Assembly: GCA_903917615.1 (NCBI GenBank)
Contig: CAIXBH010000059.1
Span: 1 to 45,813 of the forward strand
Direction: 5' to 3'
DNA length: 45,813 nucleotides
DNA from: an uncultured Chloroflexota bacterium
GTDB taxonomy: Bacteria; Chloroflexota; Dehalococcoidia; UBA2979
Part shown: positions 32,559 through 40,566 of the stretch, piece by piece
Layout: each line of letters opens with the position of its first letter
How positions within the stretch are numbered: the first letter of the stretch is position 1
Translations under genes and position numbers: made by a program
Notes under the pieces: generated by a model
What the model was told of the DNA's origin: nothing
Databases searched by the model: none
The model's input: the letters and a program-made list of their open reading frames with translations, nothing else

Positions 32559-32664
32559 ACACACCTGCACAAGATTTCGGACGTCACGACGGCATCGTCC
32601 GCACACCGCTGTGCGGCCTTTTGGCGACTCTCGGGTGTCGGGGAAATCCGTCATAGTGACGAAA

Positions 32665-32683
32665 GTCCCAAGAATATTGGGAC
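32665..32683. promoter_or_regulatory. Perfect 19-bp palindrome in the oxidase/cupredoxin divergent region
   Basis: GTCCCAA-GAATA-TTGGGAC has 7-bp perfect arms around an AT-rich 5-bp centre, 107 bp upstream of ctaC and 76 bp upstream of the cupredoxin gene. Size and symmetry fit a dimeric repressor site. The AT-rich centre resembles sites bound by Rrf2-type proteins, although the half-sites differ from the nirK-region palindrome. Confidence 0.6.
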
Positions 32684-32758
32684 AGATCGGCTTGGGTCAT
32701 AGCGGCTCCCGTGCGAGCATCGGCCTACCAACTACACCCGCGTTTGGGAGGAAGACTT

Positions 32759-33205
32759 ATGTGGCGAGGGCACGCGCGCACGATGCTGTGGGCTGCGGTG
32801 ATGACAGGGGCCATCGGCATCGTTGGCTGCGGCGGTAGCGCGCCCGCATCGAGTTCAGGTGGGGCGGCCTCTGGCGGCCCCGTGAACGTGACGCTCTCTG
32901 AGTGGTCGGTGAAGCCGTCCGCCACCTCGGCGAAGGCCGGCAGCGTCTCCTTTGCGGTGACCAACAAGGGCACCACCCCGCACGAGTTCGTCGTCGTGAA
33001 GACGGACCTCGCCGGCGACAAGCTGCCCCAGGGCGCGGGCATCGTGGACGAAAAGCAGGTCACCGTCATCGGCCGTACCGCGTCGATCGACGCCGGCAAG
33101 TCGGAGACCAAGGCCGTGGACCTGCAGGCAGGCAAGTACGTCCTGATCTGCAACCTCCCGGCGCACTACGGCCAGGGCATGCAGATCGCCTTCACCGTCC
33201 AGTAG
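32759..33205 (+). CDS. Lipid-anchored small blue-copper (cupredoxin) protein
   Basis: 148-aa lipoprotein. A hydrophobic signal ends in the lipobox IVGC (Cys24), followed by a Gly/Ser-rich spacer and a single cupredoxin domain. Type 1 copper ligands are His75 (TPHEF), Cys131, His136 and Met141 (CNLPAHYGQGM), the C-x4-H-x4-M spacing of plastocyanin-like proteins. It should carry electrons on the outer membrane surface. Divergent from the oxidase operon and near nirK, it is a plausible donor to either. The ATG at 32759 has a strong GGGAGGAAG Shine-Dalgarno, which decides it over the tracked start at 32711. Confidence 0.9.
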   Translation: MWRGHARTMLWAAVMTGAIGIVGCGGSAPASSSGGAASGGPVNVTLSEWSVKPSATSAKAGSVSFAVTNKGTTPHEFVVVKTDLAGDKLPQGAGIVDEKQVTVIGRTASIDAGKSETKAVDLQAGKYVLICNLPAHYGQGMQIAFTVQ

Positions 33206-33259
33206 CGCGAGATCGAACGCACCTCGGTCCCCCGCACCCCTTCGCGAGGAAGACCGACA

Positions 33260-33295
33260 CACAGAACCCCGACGCTGTGGCGCCGGGGTTCTGTG
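33260..33295. terminator. Bidirectional terminator-like hairpin
   Basis: CACAGAACCCCG and CGGGGTTCTGTG form a perfect 12-bp stem around a 12-nt loop, between the convergent cupredoxin and P450 genes. The sequence after the stem on the plus strand is CTTCTCC, a weak U-tract equivalent. It can act in both directions. Confidence 0.8.
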
Positions 33296-33317
33296 CTTCT
33301 CCGCGCAGCAGCCGGCC

Positions 33318-34553
33318 TCAGTCGTACGCGACGGTCAGTCGCCGCGGCCCGCGCATCTCGAACTCCGGCTCGTATTCCGCACCTCGTCCGGCGAGATGCA
33401 GCGTGGGATAGCGCGTGATGAGCGTGCAGAGCGCGACCTCCGCCTCGAGGCGGCCGAGGGGCGAGCCGAGGCAGAAGTGCGCTCCAGCGCCGAAGCCCAG
33501 ATGCCGGCGGTTCTCGCGCCGAACATCGAGACGATCCGGATCCGCGAACTGCGCCGGATCGCGGTTCGCCGCGCCGACCATCAGGTACACCACCTCGCCC
33601 CGCCTGATGACCTTCTGCGCCAGCTCGACGTCCTCGGCCGCGATGCGCATCAGCGCGTGCAGCGGGCTGTCGAAGCGTGCGAACTCGTCCGTCGCGTCCG
33701 CCATCAGCGCCGGCTCCCCGCGCACGAGGTCGATCTGATCAGGATGGCGCAGCAGCGCGAGCAGCCCGTTCCCGATAAGGCACGCGGTCGGGTCGTTCCC
33801 CGCCATCGCGACATCCACCGCGAGACCGACCACTTCGGCCTGCGACAGGGCCCCACCCGTGAACGCATCGATCATGCGCGCGAGCGCGCCGGAGCGATCG
33901 AGCGCCTCCGGGTTCGCGTGTAGCCGCGCGACGTACGCGAGGAGCGCATCGCGCGCCTCAGACGCACGCGCGACCTCGGCCGGCTCGGCGCCGCCGAACA
34001 TCGCGCGCGCGATGGCGTCGGCGTGCGCCTGGAATTCCTCGCGGTCCGTCTCCGGGATGCCGAGCTGCTCGGCGATCACCATGCGCGGCAGCGGGTACGC
34101 GAGCCCGCGCATCACCTCGAACGGCTCGCCCGGCGCCAGGCCGGCAAGCAATCCGTCGACGGCATCCGCGATGCGCTCACGCAGCCGCTGCACCGCGCGC
34201 GGCGCGAACACGGCGCTCACCGTCTCCCGCATGCGATGGTGGTCTGGCTCCGCCATGGCCGACAGGGCCGGGACGCCGCCGAGGAAGAGCTCGTTCCTCG
34301 CACGCGCCACCGCCCAGCGCGGCCCCTCGGCGGCGAGGAAGTCCGATCGGAATCGCGCGGTGTCGTGAAGCGCGAGTGAACACTCAGCGTACCGGGTCAC
34401 GATCCACGCGTTGAGATCGCGGCTGAAGAAGACCGGATCCTGCGCCCGCAGGCGTGCGAGCGCGGGGTACGGATCCTCCGCGTACGAGGGGCGGAGCGGA
34501 TTGAAGAACGGCATGACGAACGTAGTGTAGTCACGGAGGCCCAGGCGGAACAT
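33318..34553 (-). CDS. Cytochrome P450
   Basis: 411-aa soluble bacterial P450. The haem-binding loop is HLGFGAGAHFCLG with the proximal Cys361, and the K-helix ExxR appears in DEFARFDSP. The I-helix reads AMAGNDPTAC: the usual acid-threonine pair (as in GGNDTT) has Pro in place of the first Thr, which may alter oxygen activation. A putative GAEPAEVARASEARDALLAY F/G-region and the C-terminal PRRLTVAYD are ordinary. Neither this ATG (34553) nor an internal one at 34514 (MPFFNP) has a clear Shine-Dalgarno; homologues usually begin close to MPFFNP. It follows the histidine kinase gene by 12 nt on the same strand. No ferredoxin partner is nearby. Substrate unknown. Confidence 0.9.
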   Translation of the reverse strand: MFRLGLRDYTTFVMPFFNPLRPSYAEDPYPALARLRAQDPVFFSRDLNAWIVTRYAECSLALHDTARFRSDFLAAEGPRWAVARARNELFLGGVPALSAMAEPDHHRMRETVSAVFAPRAVQRLRERIADAVDGLLAGLAPGEPFEVMRGLAYPLPRMVIAEQLGIPETDREEFQAHADAIARAMFGGAEPAEVARASEARDALLAYVARLHANPEALDRSGALARMIDAFTGGALSQAEVVGLAVDVAMAGNDPTACLIGNGLLALLRHPDQIDLVRGEPALMADATDEFARFDSPLHALMRIAAEDVELAQKVIRRGEVVYLMVGAANRDPAQFADPDRLDVRRENRRHLGFGAGAHFCLGSPLGRLEAEVALCTLITRYPTLHLAGRGAEYEPEFEMRGPRRLTVAYD

Positions 34554-34565
34554 CGCAGGAAACCG

Positions 34566-35702
34566 CTAGGGTTGCCGCTCTTCGATAGGCACTGCGAAAC
34601 GGATGCGCGTGCCACCTGCCGCTGGCCGCTCCGCGACGATCGTCCCGCCGTGCGCCTCGACGATTCCACGAGCGATCGCGAGTCCGAGCCCCGATCCCGC
34701 TGAACCATCGCCGCGGGCGAACCGTTCGAACACGTGAGGAAGCACCTCGGGAGCGATCCCCGGCCCGCGATCTTCCACCGTCACGCTCACCTCGCCACCG
34801 ACCTCGGCCACGTCGACCGTGACCTCAGAGCCGCGCGGGGCGTAGCGCAGTGCGTTCACCGCAAGGTTCGAGATCACCTGCCGCAGGCGGAGCGCATCAC
34901 CGGTCACGACGGCTGTCTCCGGCGCATGCACCACGACCCGCACGCTCGCCTCGGACGCGGCGCCGTCCAGACCGGCAGCGACGTCCCTCGCCAGCGCGGC
35001 GACGTCCACTGGCTCGTGCTCGAGGCGCAGCGCGCCCGCCTCCGCAAGTGACACCGTGCGCAAATCGTCGATCAGACGCGCCAGGACATGCGTTTCCTCC
35101 AGCGCGCTCCGCAGATGCGCCGGATCTGCGGGGTGCACGCCGTCGAGCATCGCCTCCAGCTCCCCCTGGAGCGCCGTGAGCGGCGTCCGGAGCTCGTGAC
35201 TGGTATCGGCCAGCAGGCGCTGCCGTTGATCCGCGTTCGCCTCGAGCCGTCCGGCCATCGTGTTAAAGGCACCGAGCAGACGCCGGAGCGACGGCGGCCC
35301 CCAGCCACCCGCGTCCACGCGCGCGGCGTAGTCCCCCGCAGCGACGCGCTGCGCCGCGTCGACCAGGTCCTCGAGCGGACGGGCGAGACGGCGCGCCCCC
35401 AGGGCGGCGAACGTCGCGCCCGCGAACTGCACGACCAGCACGACGAGCAGCAGCATCAGCACCATGCGCGGCGCGCGTTCCGCATGGAACCCGAACCCGA
35501 GAATCAGGAGCCCGGCGATCGCGACGAGCGCGGCGAGACCGAACACGCGGCCGATGTGGCGTCCTACCATCATCCGCGCGGGTGCTCCGCGTGGTGGCCA
35601 GGGCTCCTCAGCCGGCCACCACGGCGGCGGGGTGTGCCGCCATCGGCGGCGGTGTCGAGGCACGCGCTCGTCGCCCCGTGAGCGCGACGTCGGCTCAGTC
35701 AT
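34566..35702 (-). CDS. Sensor histidine kinase (HAMP-HisKA-HATPase)
   Basis: 378-aa membrane kinase of a two-component system. Two hydrophobic segments (~53-72 and ~80-100) have almost no external loop between them, so it probably senses within or near the membrane or through a partner. A HAMP-like linker is followed by HisKA with the phospho-accepting His169 (DTSHELRTPL). The ATP-binding domain has an N-box (QVISNLAVNALRYAP), G1 (VEDRGPGIAP), F box (FERFARGDG) and G2 (GSGLGLAIARGIVEAHGG). The tracked ORF starts at a TTG; I prefer the ATG at 35702, which overlaps the response-regulator gene by 8 nt. The N-terminal 45 residues are Pro/Arg/Trp-rich. Confidence 0.92.
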   Translation of the reverse strand: MTEPTSRSRGDERVPRHRRRWRHTPPPWWPAEEPWPPRGAPARMMVGRHIGRVFGLAALVAIAGLLILGFGFHAERAPRMVLMLLLVVLVVQFAGATFAALGARRLARPLEDLVDAAQRVAAGDYAARVDAGGWGPPSLRRLLGAFNTMAGRLEANADQRQRLLADTSHELRTPLTALQGELEAMLDGVHPADPAHLRSALEETHVLARLIDDLRTVSLAEAGALRLEHEPVDVAALARDVAAGLDGAASEASVRVVVHAPETAVVTGDALRLRQVISNLAVNALRYAPRGSEVTVDVAEVGGEVSVTVEDRGPGIAPEVLPHVFERFARGDGSAGSGLGLAIARGIVEAHGGTIVAERPAAGGTRIRFAVPIEERQP

Positions 35703-36384
35703 CTTCGGCAAACCGGTAGCCCACGCCGTGCACAGTCAGCAGATAGCGCGGACGGTGTGGTTCCGGCTCGATCTTGCGTCGAAGGTTCTTCACATGGGAG
35801 TCGATCGCGCGGTCGTACGACTCCACGGCCACCCCGTGCAGCGCGTCCAGGAGCTGGGCGCGGGTGAAGATGCGCCCCGGGCGCCGCGCCAGCGTGGCGA
35901 GCAGCGTGAACTCAGTCGGCGTCACGTCCACGGCTTTCCCGGCCACCTCGGCGCGCATGCGCGAGACATCGAGGACGACGTCGCCGGCCTCGATGCGATC
36001 CGCGTCCTCCGACAGCCGCTGACGCTCGCCGCGCCGGAGCACCGCGCGCACCCGTGCGACCAGCTCGCGCGGGCTGAACGGCTTCGTGATGTAGTCGTCC
36101 GCGCCGAGCTCGAGGCCCAGCACGCGGTCGAGCTCGTCGTCGCGCGCCGTCAGCATCACGATCGGAACGTCGCGTTCCGCGCGCAGAGTACGCGCGACGT
36201 CCAGCCCGTCGAGCCGGGGCAGACCGAGATCGAGGACGACGAGGTCGGGGCGTTGCGCACGCCCCATCGCGACGGCCGCTTCGCCGTCGCGCGCCACGAT
36301 GACCTCGAACCCCGCCTGCCGCAGATAGTCCTCGGCGATCGTCACGATCTTCGGCTCATCGTCGACCAGCAGGATCGTCGTCAT
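35695..36384 (-). CDS. OmpR/PhoB-family response regulator
   Basis: 229-aa DNA-binding response regulator paired with the downstream kinase. The receiver domain has the acidic pair Asp8-Asp9, phosphoacceptor Asp52 (VVLDLGLP), Thr78 and Lys100 (YITKPFSPREL). The winged-helix output domain includes DVTPTEFTLLATLARRPGRIFTR and ends in the VHGVGYRF signature. It probably controls its own operon and the adjacent membrane-protein gene; no direct-repeat binding box stands out upstream. Confidence 0.95.
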   Translation of the reverse strand: MTTILLVDDEPKIVTIAEDYLRQAGFEVIVARDGEAAVAMGRAQRPDLVVLDLGLPRLDGLDVARTLRAERDVPIVMLTARDDELDRVLGLELGADDYITKPFSPRELVARVRAVLRRGERQRLSEDADRIEAGDVVLDVSRMRAEVAGKAVDVTPTEFTLLATLARRPGRIFTRAQLLDALHGVAVESYDRAIDSHVKNLRRKIEPEPHRPRYLLTVHGVGYRFAEDD

Positions 36385-36428
36385 GAGCGCAATCGTATCG
36401 TTCCGGTCGCCGAGGACGTGCCGCCGGA

Positions 36429-36860
36429 CTACTGCTCAGTCGGTGGCGCTGCAGGGGGCGCTGCCGGCGCGCTGACCGACGCATCGGTCCGGTGCGCCTC
36501 GCGGTGCCATTCCTCCATGCGCGCGCGCATCGGCTGGTCGTCTCCGCACATCCCGTGGTGCATCCAGTGCCGGCGTCCGCCGAAGCCGAAGAATGCCATC
36601 CGCAGGAGCCCAAAGAACAGGAACAGCCCGATCGGGAACAGCAGGAACGGGAAGAAGAAGAACCCGCCGCCGTGCATCCCGTATCCGCGGCCCATGTACT
36701 CGGGGCCCGGGTGGCCCGGACCCACGAAGCCCGCGCCGCCCCCGGCCGCGGCTGCGATGCCGCGGGTCTCGCCAAAGTGGTACGCAAACATCGCGACGAC
36801 TCCGACCACCAGCAGCAGCACGATCGCCGACGCGACGCCTCTCCACATGCCGTTACGCAT
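36429..36860 (-). CDS. Gly/His/Met-rich small membrane protein preceding the two-component genes
   Basis: 143-aa protein of unknown function. A first helix (GVASAIVLLLVVGVVAMFAYHFG) is followed by a glycine-rich external stretch and a second, very Phe-rich helix (GGGFFFFPFLLFPIGLFLFF). A His/Met/Cys cluster (RRHWMHHGMCGDD) comes next, then a charged and Ala/Pro-rich tail. The histidines, methionines and cysteine could bind metal. ATG at 36860 with GAGAGG upstream; the tracked start at 37064 extends into the glycosyltransferase remnant. Located 44 nt before the response regulator on the same strand, it may feed signal information to the short-loop kinase (inference). Confidence 0.7.
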   Translation of the reverse strand: MRNGMWRGVASAIVLLLVVGVVAMFAYHFGETRGIAAAAGGGAGFVGPGHPGPEYMGRGYGMHGGGFFFFPFLLFPIGLFLFFGLLRMAFFGFGGRRHWMHHGMCGDDQPMRARMEEWHREAHRTDASVSAPAAPPAAPPTEQ

Positions 36861-36948
36861 TCCGCACCTCTCTCCACGCCTCGCCACTCGAGGCCGTGCA
36901 TCGATCCTCGCGCGGAGTTGTGGAGCAGATATGGAGCCGCTGCGGCGA

Positions 36949-38169
36949 TCAAGTGCAGATTCGACGTGCCTCGACCGCCTGACGCGCGTCGCCTCGGCCC
37001 CGCGGCGTGCGCTCCCAGTACCCCCGGTGTCGCCTGCCGCCGAACACGGCCTGCGCGCCGCCAACGCCAGACGCGCACAGTGCGATCAGAAAGTACCCAG
37101 GCGCGCGTATCGTCCCCGCCGCGGCTCGAGGCATACGCAGCATCGCCGGCGGAGCCAGCGCGGCACCGACGCACACCGCCGCGCCGGCCACCTCGGCCGC
37201 CGCAATCGCGCGACCGGACCGGCCGCTGTCGGCGAGCACGAGGAGGTGCGCGATGACCGCCCATGGCGAGAGCAACCGTGCCACCTTGTGCGACGCGAAG
37301 GCCCATCCCTGCAGCCCTCGCCGCGGAACGAACAGCCAGCCCAGGTGTGGCACCGCCTGCGCCAGGCCGAACGCGGTGCGCTGCTTCCGCCGGAACTCCG
37401 CCAGCACCGTCGGCGCTGCCTGCTCGTAGGCAACCGCCTCGGACGCGAACACGGTGCGCTGTCCTCCGCGCGCGACCTGTATCGACCCCCACAGGTCTTC
37501 CGCGCACGACCGCGGGGTCCGTCAATCCCAAGCCGTCCGCCGCAAGGCCCAGCAGCCCCCATCCGCCACAACCGAGATGCCGGACGCGCTCTCGTTTCGC
37601 TTGAGCCAATGCTCGAGGCGCCAGTACAGCCCCTCGCTCTCCTCGTGCACACCGCCTTCGTCCGACCGCACAATGCGCTTCGCCCCTGCGACCGCGGCGA
37701 CGAGCGGATCCGCGAACGGCGCCACAAGCGCGCTCACGGTGCGCGGCCCGAGAACCACGTTCGCGTCCGTGAGCACCACGATCTCGGCCGCGAGCTGAGG
37801 CCACGCCACCGCGATCCCGCTCGCCTTCCCGCCTCGCTCCGTGAGCGAGAGGACAGCGAACCGATCCGGCTCCGAGCGCGCCGCCTCGAGGTACCGGGCC
37901 TCCGTCGCGTCCGTGCAGGCATCCGTCACCAGCAGGAACCGCAGACGGTCGGCGGAATAGTCCTGTGCGAGCACCCCCTCGACCTGTGCGCCGATCACCT
38001 GCTCCTCGTCGTGCGCCACGCAGAGCACCACGACATGCGGAGGCTCTAATTCGAAGGAGGCCACGCGAGGTGTGCGCGGACGCCAGCGGGCGATCGCCGC
38101 AACGAGGGCGGGGTACCCGATCCACGGATACGCGGCGATCGCGCTGAGGAGCACCGCCAGCACGCGCAT
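36949..38169 (-). pseudogene. Family 2 glycosyltransferase, disrupted by an in-frame TGA / double frameshift
   Basis: A ~406-codon GT2 gene split by TGA at 37524-37522. The upstream part (from 38169) has an N-terminal membrane helix and the GT-A fold: VVVLCVAHDEEQVIGAQVEG, LLVTDACTDAT and VVLTDANVVL (DxD-like). The downstream part carries the AEDLWGSIQVARGGQRTVFASEAVAYEQ region with the catalytic ED, then C-terminal membrane helices. Both parts share one frame. Between ~37528 and ~37501 the alternative frame reads LTDPAVV, which would join the halves smoothly as TAWD-LTDPAVV-REDLWGS. This points to a one-base loss and a one-base gain about 28 nt apart. Either a true pseudogene or a sequencing artefact. 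Part of the polysaccharide operon, starting just after the O-antigen-ligase-like gene. Confidence 0.75.
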
Positions 38170-38173
38170 GCCG

Positions 38174-39586
38174 TCAGCCCCTCGCATGCGAGCGCGCACG
38201 CGCGTGCGCCGGCGTGGCCAGCGCGAGACCGACCGCCGCCCACGTCGTGTAGTAGAACCCGTGCAGCGCAGGCCCGCCGATGGCACCGATGCACGAGGTC
38301 GTGAGCAGCACCACCGCCAGTTGTCCCTCGCCCGCGCGTTCCGGCTCGCGCATCATCCGCAGCCCCGCCAGCAACGCGGTCGCGACCATCATCAGCATCG
38401 TGACCAGCCCGAAGAACCCCGTCTTCGCGGCGTACCACGCATACGAGTCATGGATGAACGTCCCGGCCACGGAGACAACGCGGACCTCCTCATCCGAGGG
38501 GTCGTACGCGGAACGAGCATCGATCACCGCGCCGAGGCCGAGTCCCCAGGGCGTCGCTGTGGCCTCACTGAGCGCGTCCTCCGCCTCCGTGACACGCAGC
38601 GTGAACGTGCGCGCACTCGTGCCTTCGCTCAGGCGCGCGATCGAATCCGGCGCGAGCTCGGACGCGAGCGGGAGCAACAGCCATCCGAGACTCGACACCA
38701 TCAGCAACAGCGCGACGGAGCGCGCCGCGCCTCGGACCGACTCGGTCGAGTGCGCGGCGAGGACGACACCCGACCCCGCGACCGCCACGAAGAAGTTGCC
38801 GCGCTGGCTCGCGGACACGAGCGCGACCACAAAGGTCATCGTGGTCACAAGCAGGATGAGCCGAGTCCACCGCGACCCGTGACGGCCCATCAGCACCCAC
38901 ACGTTCACGATCACGACGGTGGGAGTCTGCGCGTGGACGAAATCGACGGCGCGGAGCCCGAAGCTCTGCGCCAGGTAGGCGAGCGTGAAGGGCAGCAGCG
39001 CCAGGTTCGCCGCGAGGATCAGCGTCCCCAGCTCCCCGCGCGTGATCCCTCGCCCGCGTAGCAACGCCGCCAGCACCGCGAGGTTCGTCGTCTCGACGCA
39101 CTCGGACAGCACGACGCGGGGATCCGCGAGCGAGACGACGCCGATCAAGAGCGCGAGCCCGATCGCGGCGAGAAAGAGCGCTTCGCTCACGCGCAGCGAT
39201 GGTCGCTGCCCGGCCGCGAGCATCCTCACGAGGAGCACGCCCTCGGCCGCCGCCACGGGCACCCCCGACTGCCACGGGATACCTACGTTCCCGGGGATGA
39301 GCAGGTAGTTGATGAGCGGACCGCCCACGAACGCAAGCCCGAGCAGCGCACCGACCGGCATCCGGAACGCCGCATACAACACCGCAGGCGACACCCCGAA
39401 CACGAGCAGGTCCACATCCGACAGCCCTGCGCTGGGCGCGATGACCACAACCACCACAGCCACGGCGGTCGCCACGAGCACGAAGAGCCCGAGGATTGCG
39501 CCACTGACCGCGCCGCCGCGCGGCACGATGAGCGGCGAGGGCCGACGCCTCGGCACGATCGAACGGTGGGCTGTCCACGCCGCCAC
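38174..39586 (-). CDS. O-antigen ligase/polymerase-like membrane protein
   Basis: 470-aa protein with ~11-12 hydrophobic segments. The large loop containing TFIHDSYAWYAAKTGFFGL matches the Wzy_C signature of O-antigen ligases and polymerases, and ATPWGLGLGA before it is typical. It should join or polymerise lipid-linked sugar units outside the membrane. The GTG start overlaps the upstream dehydratase-like stop by one base (TAGTG). In a likely monoderm organism it would serve exopolysaccharide or cell-wall glycan rather than lipopolysaccharide. Confidence 0.82.
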   Translation of the reverse strand: MAAWTAHRSIVPRRRPSPLIVPRGGAVSGAILGLFVLVATAVAVVVVVIAPSAGLSDVDLLVFGVSPAVLYAAFRMPVGALLGLAFVGGPLINYLLIPGNVGIPWQSGVPVAAAEGVLLVRMLAAGQRPSLRVSEALFLAAIGLALLIGVVSLADPRVVLSECVETTNLAVLAALLRGRGITRGELGTLILAANLALLPFTLAYLAQSFGLRAVDFVHAQTPTVVIVNVWVLMGRHGSRWTRLILLVTTMTFVVALVSASQRGNFFVAVAGSGVVLAAHSTESVRGAARSVALLLMVSSLGWLLLPLASELAPDSIARLSEGTSARTFTLRVTEAEDALSEATATPWGLGLGAVIDARSAYDPSDEEVRVVSVAGTFIHDSYAWYAAKTGFFGLVTMLMMVATALLAGLRMMREPERAGEGQLAVVLLTTSCIGAIGGPALHGFYYTTWAAVGLALATPAHARARSHARG

Positions 39587-40566
39587 TAGGTTGCTCCAAG
39601 TAGCGTCCGATACCAGGGCAATGTCTCCCGCAGCCCATCCGCCAGGCTCACCGACGGATGCCAGCCGAGCCGCGAACGAATACGCGAGCTGTCCAGCACC
39701 TGGAACGGAATCTCGTGCTCTGCGATGCCCAGCACGCGCCGTTTGAGCGCGCCAACCCCGCCGACCCGCAGCACCTCGTCCAGCGTGTCGAGCACCTCGA
39801 GTACCGAGGTCGCGTGCTCCGTGCCGACGTTGAATACAGCCCCGGCGAGGCCTTCCGCATCGAACCGCTCGGCCACCAGCAGGTAAGCGCTCACGACGTC
39901 GGTCACATGGATGTAGTCGCGCACTGGCGCGCCGTCGCTGCGGATCTCGAGCACCTCGCCGCGAAGTGCCGCTCGCAGTGCACCGGGAATCAATCGCGAC
40001 CAGTTGAGGTCGCCCGGCCCGTACGTGTTCGCGCAGCGCAGCGTAGCGACGGCGACGCCGTAGGCCTCCCCGTACGAGCGGATCAGGGTCTCCGCCGCAG
40101 CCTTCGAGGCGTCGTACGGCTGTGCGCCCCGCAACGGTAGTTCCTCGGTGTACGGGTGCTCACCGGCGGATCCGTACGCCTTGTCGCTGGACGCCACGAT
40201 CACGTGTGCGACCTTGCCGTGTCGACGGACTGCCTCGAGCACGTGGGCGGTGCCCATGACGTTCGCCGCGAACGTCGCGAGGGGGATGCGCGCCGCGACG
40301 GGCACCAGCGTCTGCGCGCCCAGGTGGAACACCGTCCGCGCGTCGCTCTCCACGAACGCCCGCTCGACGTCCGCGTATGCCTCGAGCACCCCGCGCACCA
40401 CACGGCAGCGCCCCGCTCCCACGATCGCCGCCAGCGGACTCGCGCCATCCAGGTCACGGACGAGCACCGTGACGTCCGCGCCCGCATCCACCAGGCGCGA
40501 GACGAGATGCGATCCGATGAGCCCAGACGCGCCCGTGACGAGCACGGGCCGGCCACGCCAGAGCAT
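39586..40566 (-). CDS. rfbG: NAD-dependent sugar epimerase/dehydratase, CDP-glucose 4,6-dehydratase-like
   Basis: 326-aa extended SDR. The NAD motif TGASGLIG is near the N-terminus, the catalytic region is ASSDKAYG (Ser127-Asp128-Lys129) with YDASK (Tyr151, Lys155), and CANTYGPGDLNWSRLIPG follows. SSDKxYG together with GDLNWxRLIPG is characteristic of CDP-glucose 4,6-dehydratases, and the preceding gene makes CDP-glucose. It should form CDP-4-keto-6-deoxyglucose. I chose the ATG at 40566, overlapping the upstream stop (TGATG), over the tracked start at 40602. A generic epimerase is the alternative. Confidence 0.82.
   Translation of the reverse strand: MLWRGRPVLVTGASGLIGSHLVSRLVDAGADVTVLVRDLDGASPLAAIVGAGRCRVVRGVLEAYADVERAFVESDARTVFHLGAQTLVPVAARIPLATFAANVMGTAHVLEAVRRHGKVAHVIVASSDKAYGSAGEHPYTEELPLRGAQPYDASKAAAETLIRSYGEAYGVAVATLRCANTYGPGDLNWSRLIPGALRAALRGEVLEIRSDGAPVRDYIHVTDVVSAYLLVAERFDAEGLAGAVFNVGTEHATSVLEVLDTLDEVLRVGGVGALKRRVLGIAEHEIPFQVLDSSRIRSRLGWHPSVSLADGLRETLPWYRTLLGAT

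Noticed and set aside
35464-38049. 861-aa plus-strand ORF antisense to the two-component genes
   Set aside because: Antisense shadow of confident genes with biased Arg/His/Pro composition.
36356-38125. 589-aa minus-strand ORF spanning the glycosyltransferase and small membrane protein
   Set aside because: It is the alternate frame of the GT2 and membrane-protein genes, low-complexity Arg/Gly/Ala; only the short LTDPAVV stretch in this frame looks real and is explained by the frameshift pair.
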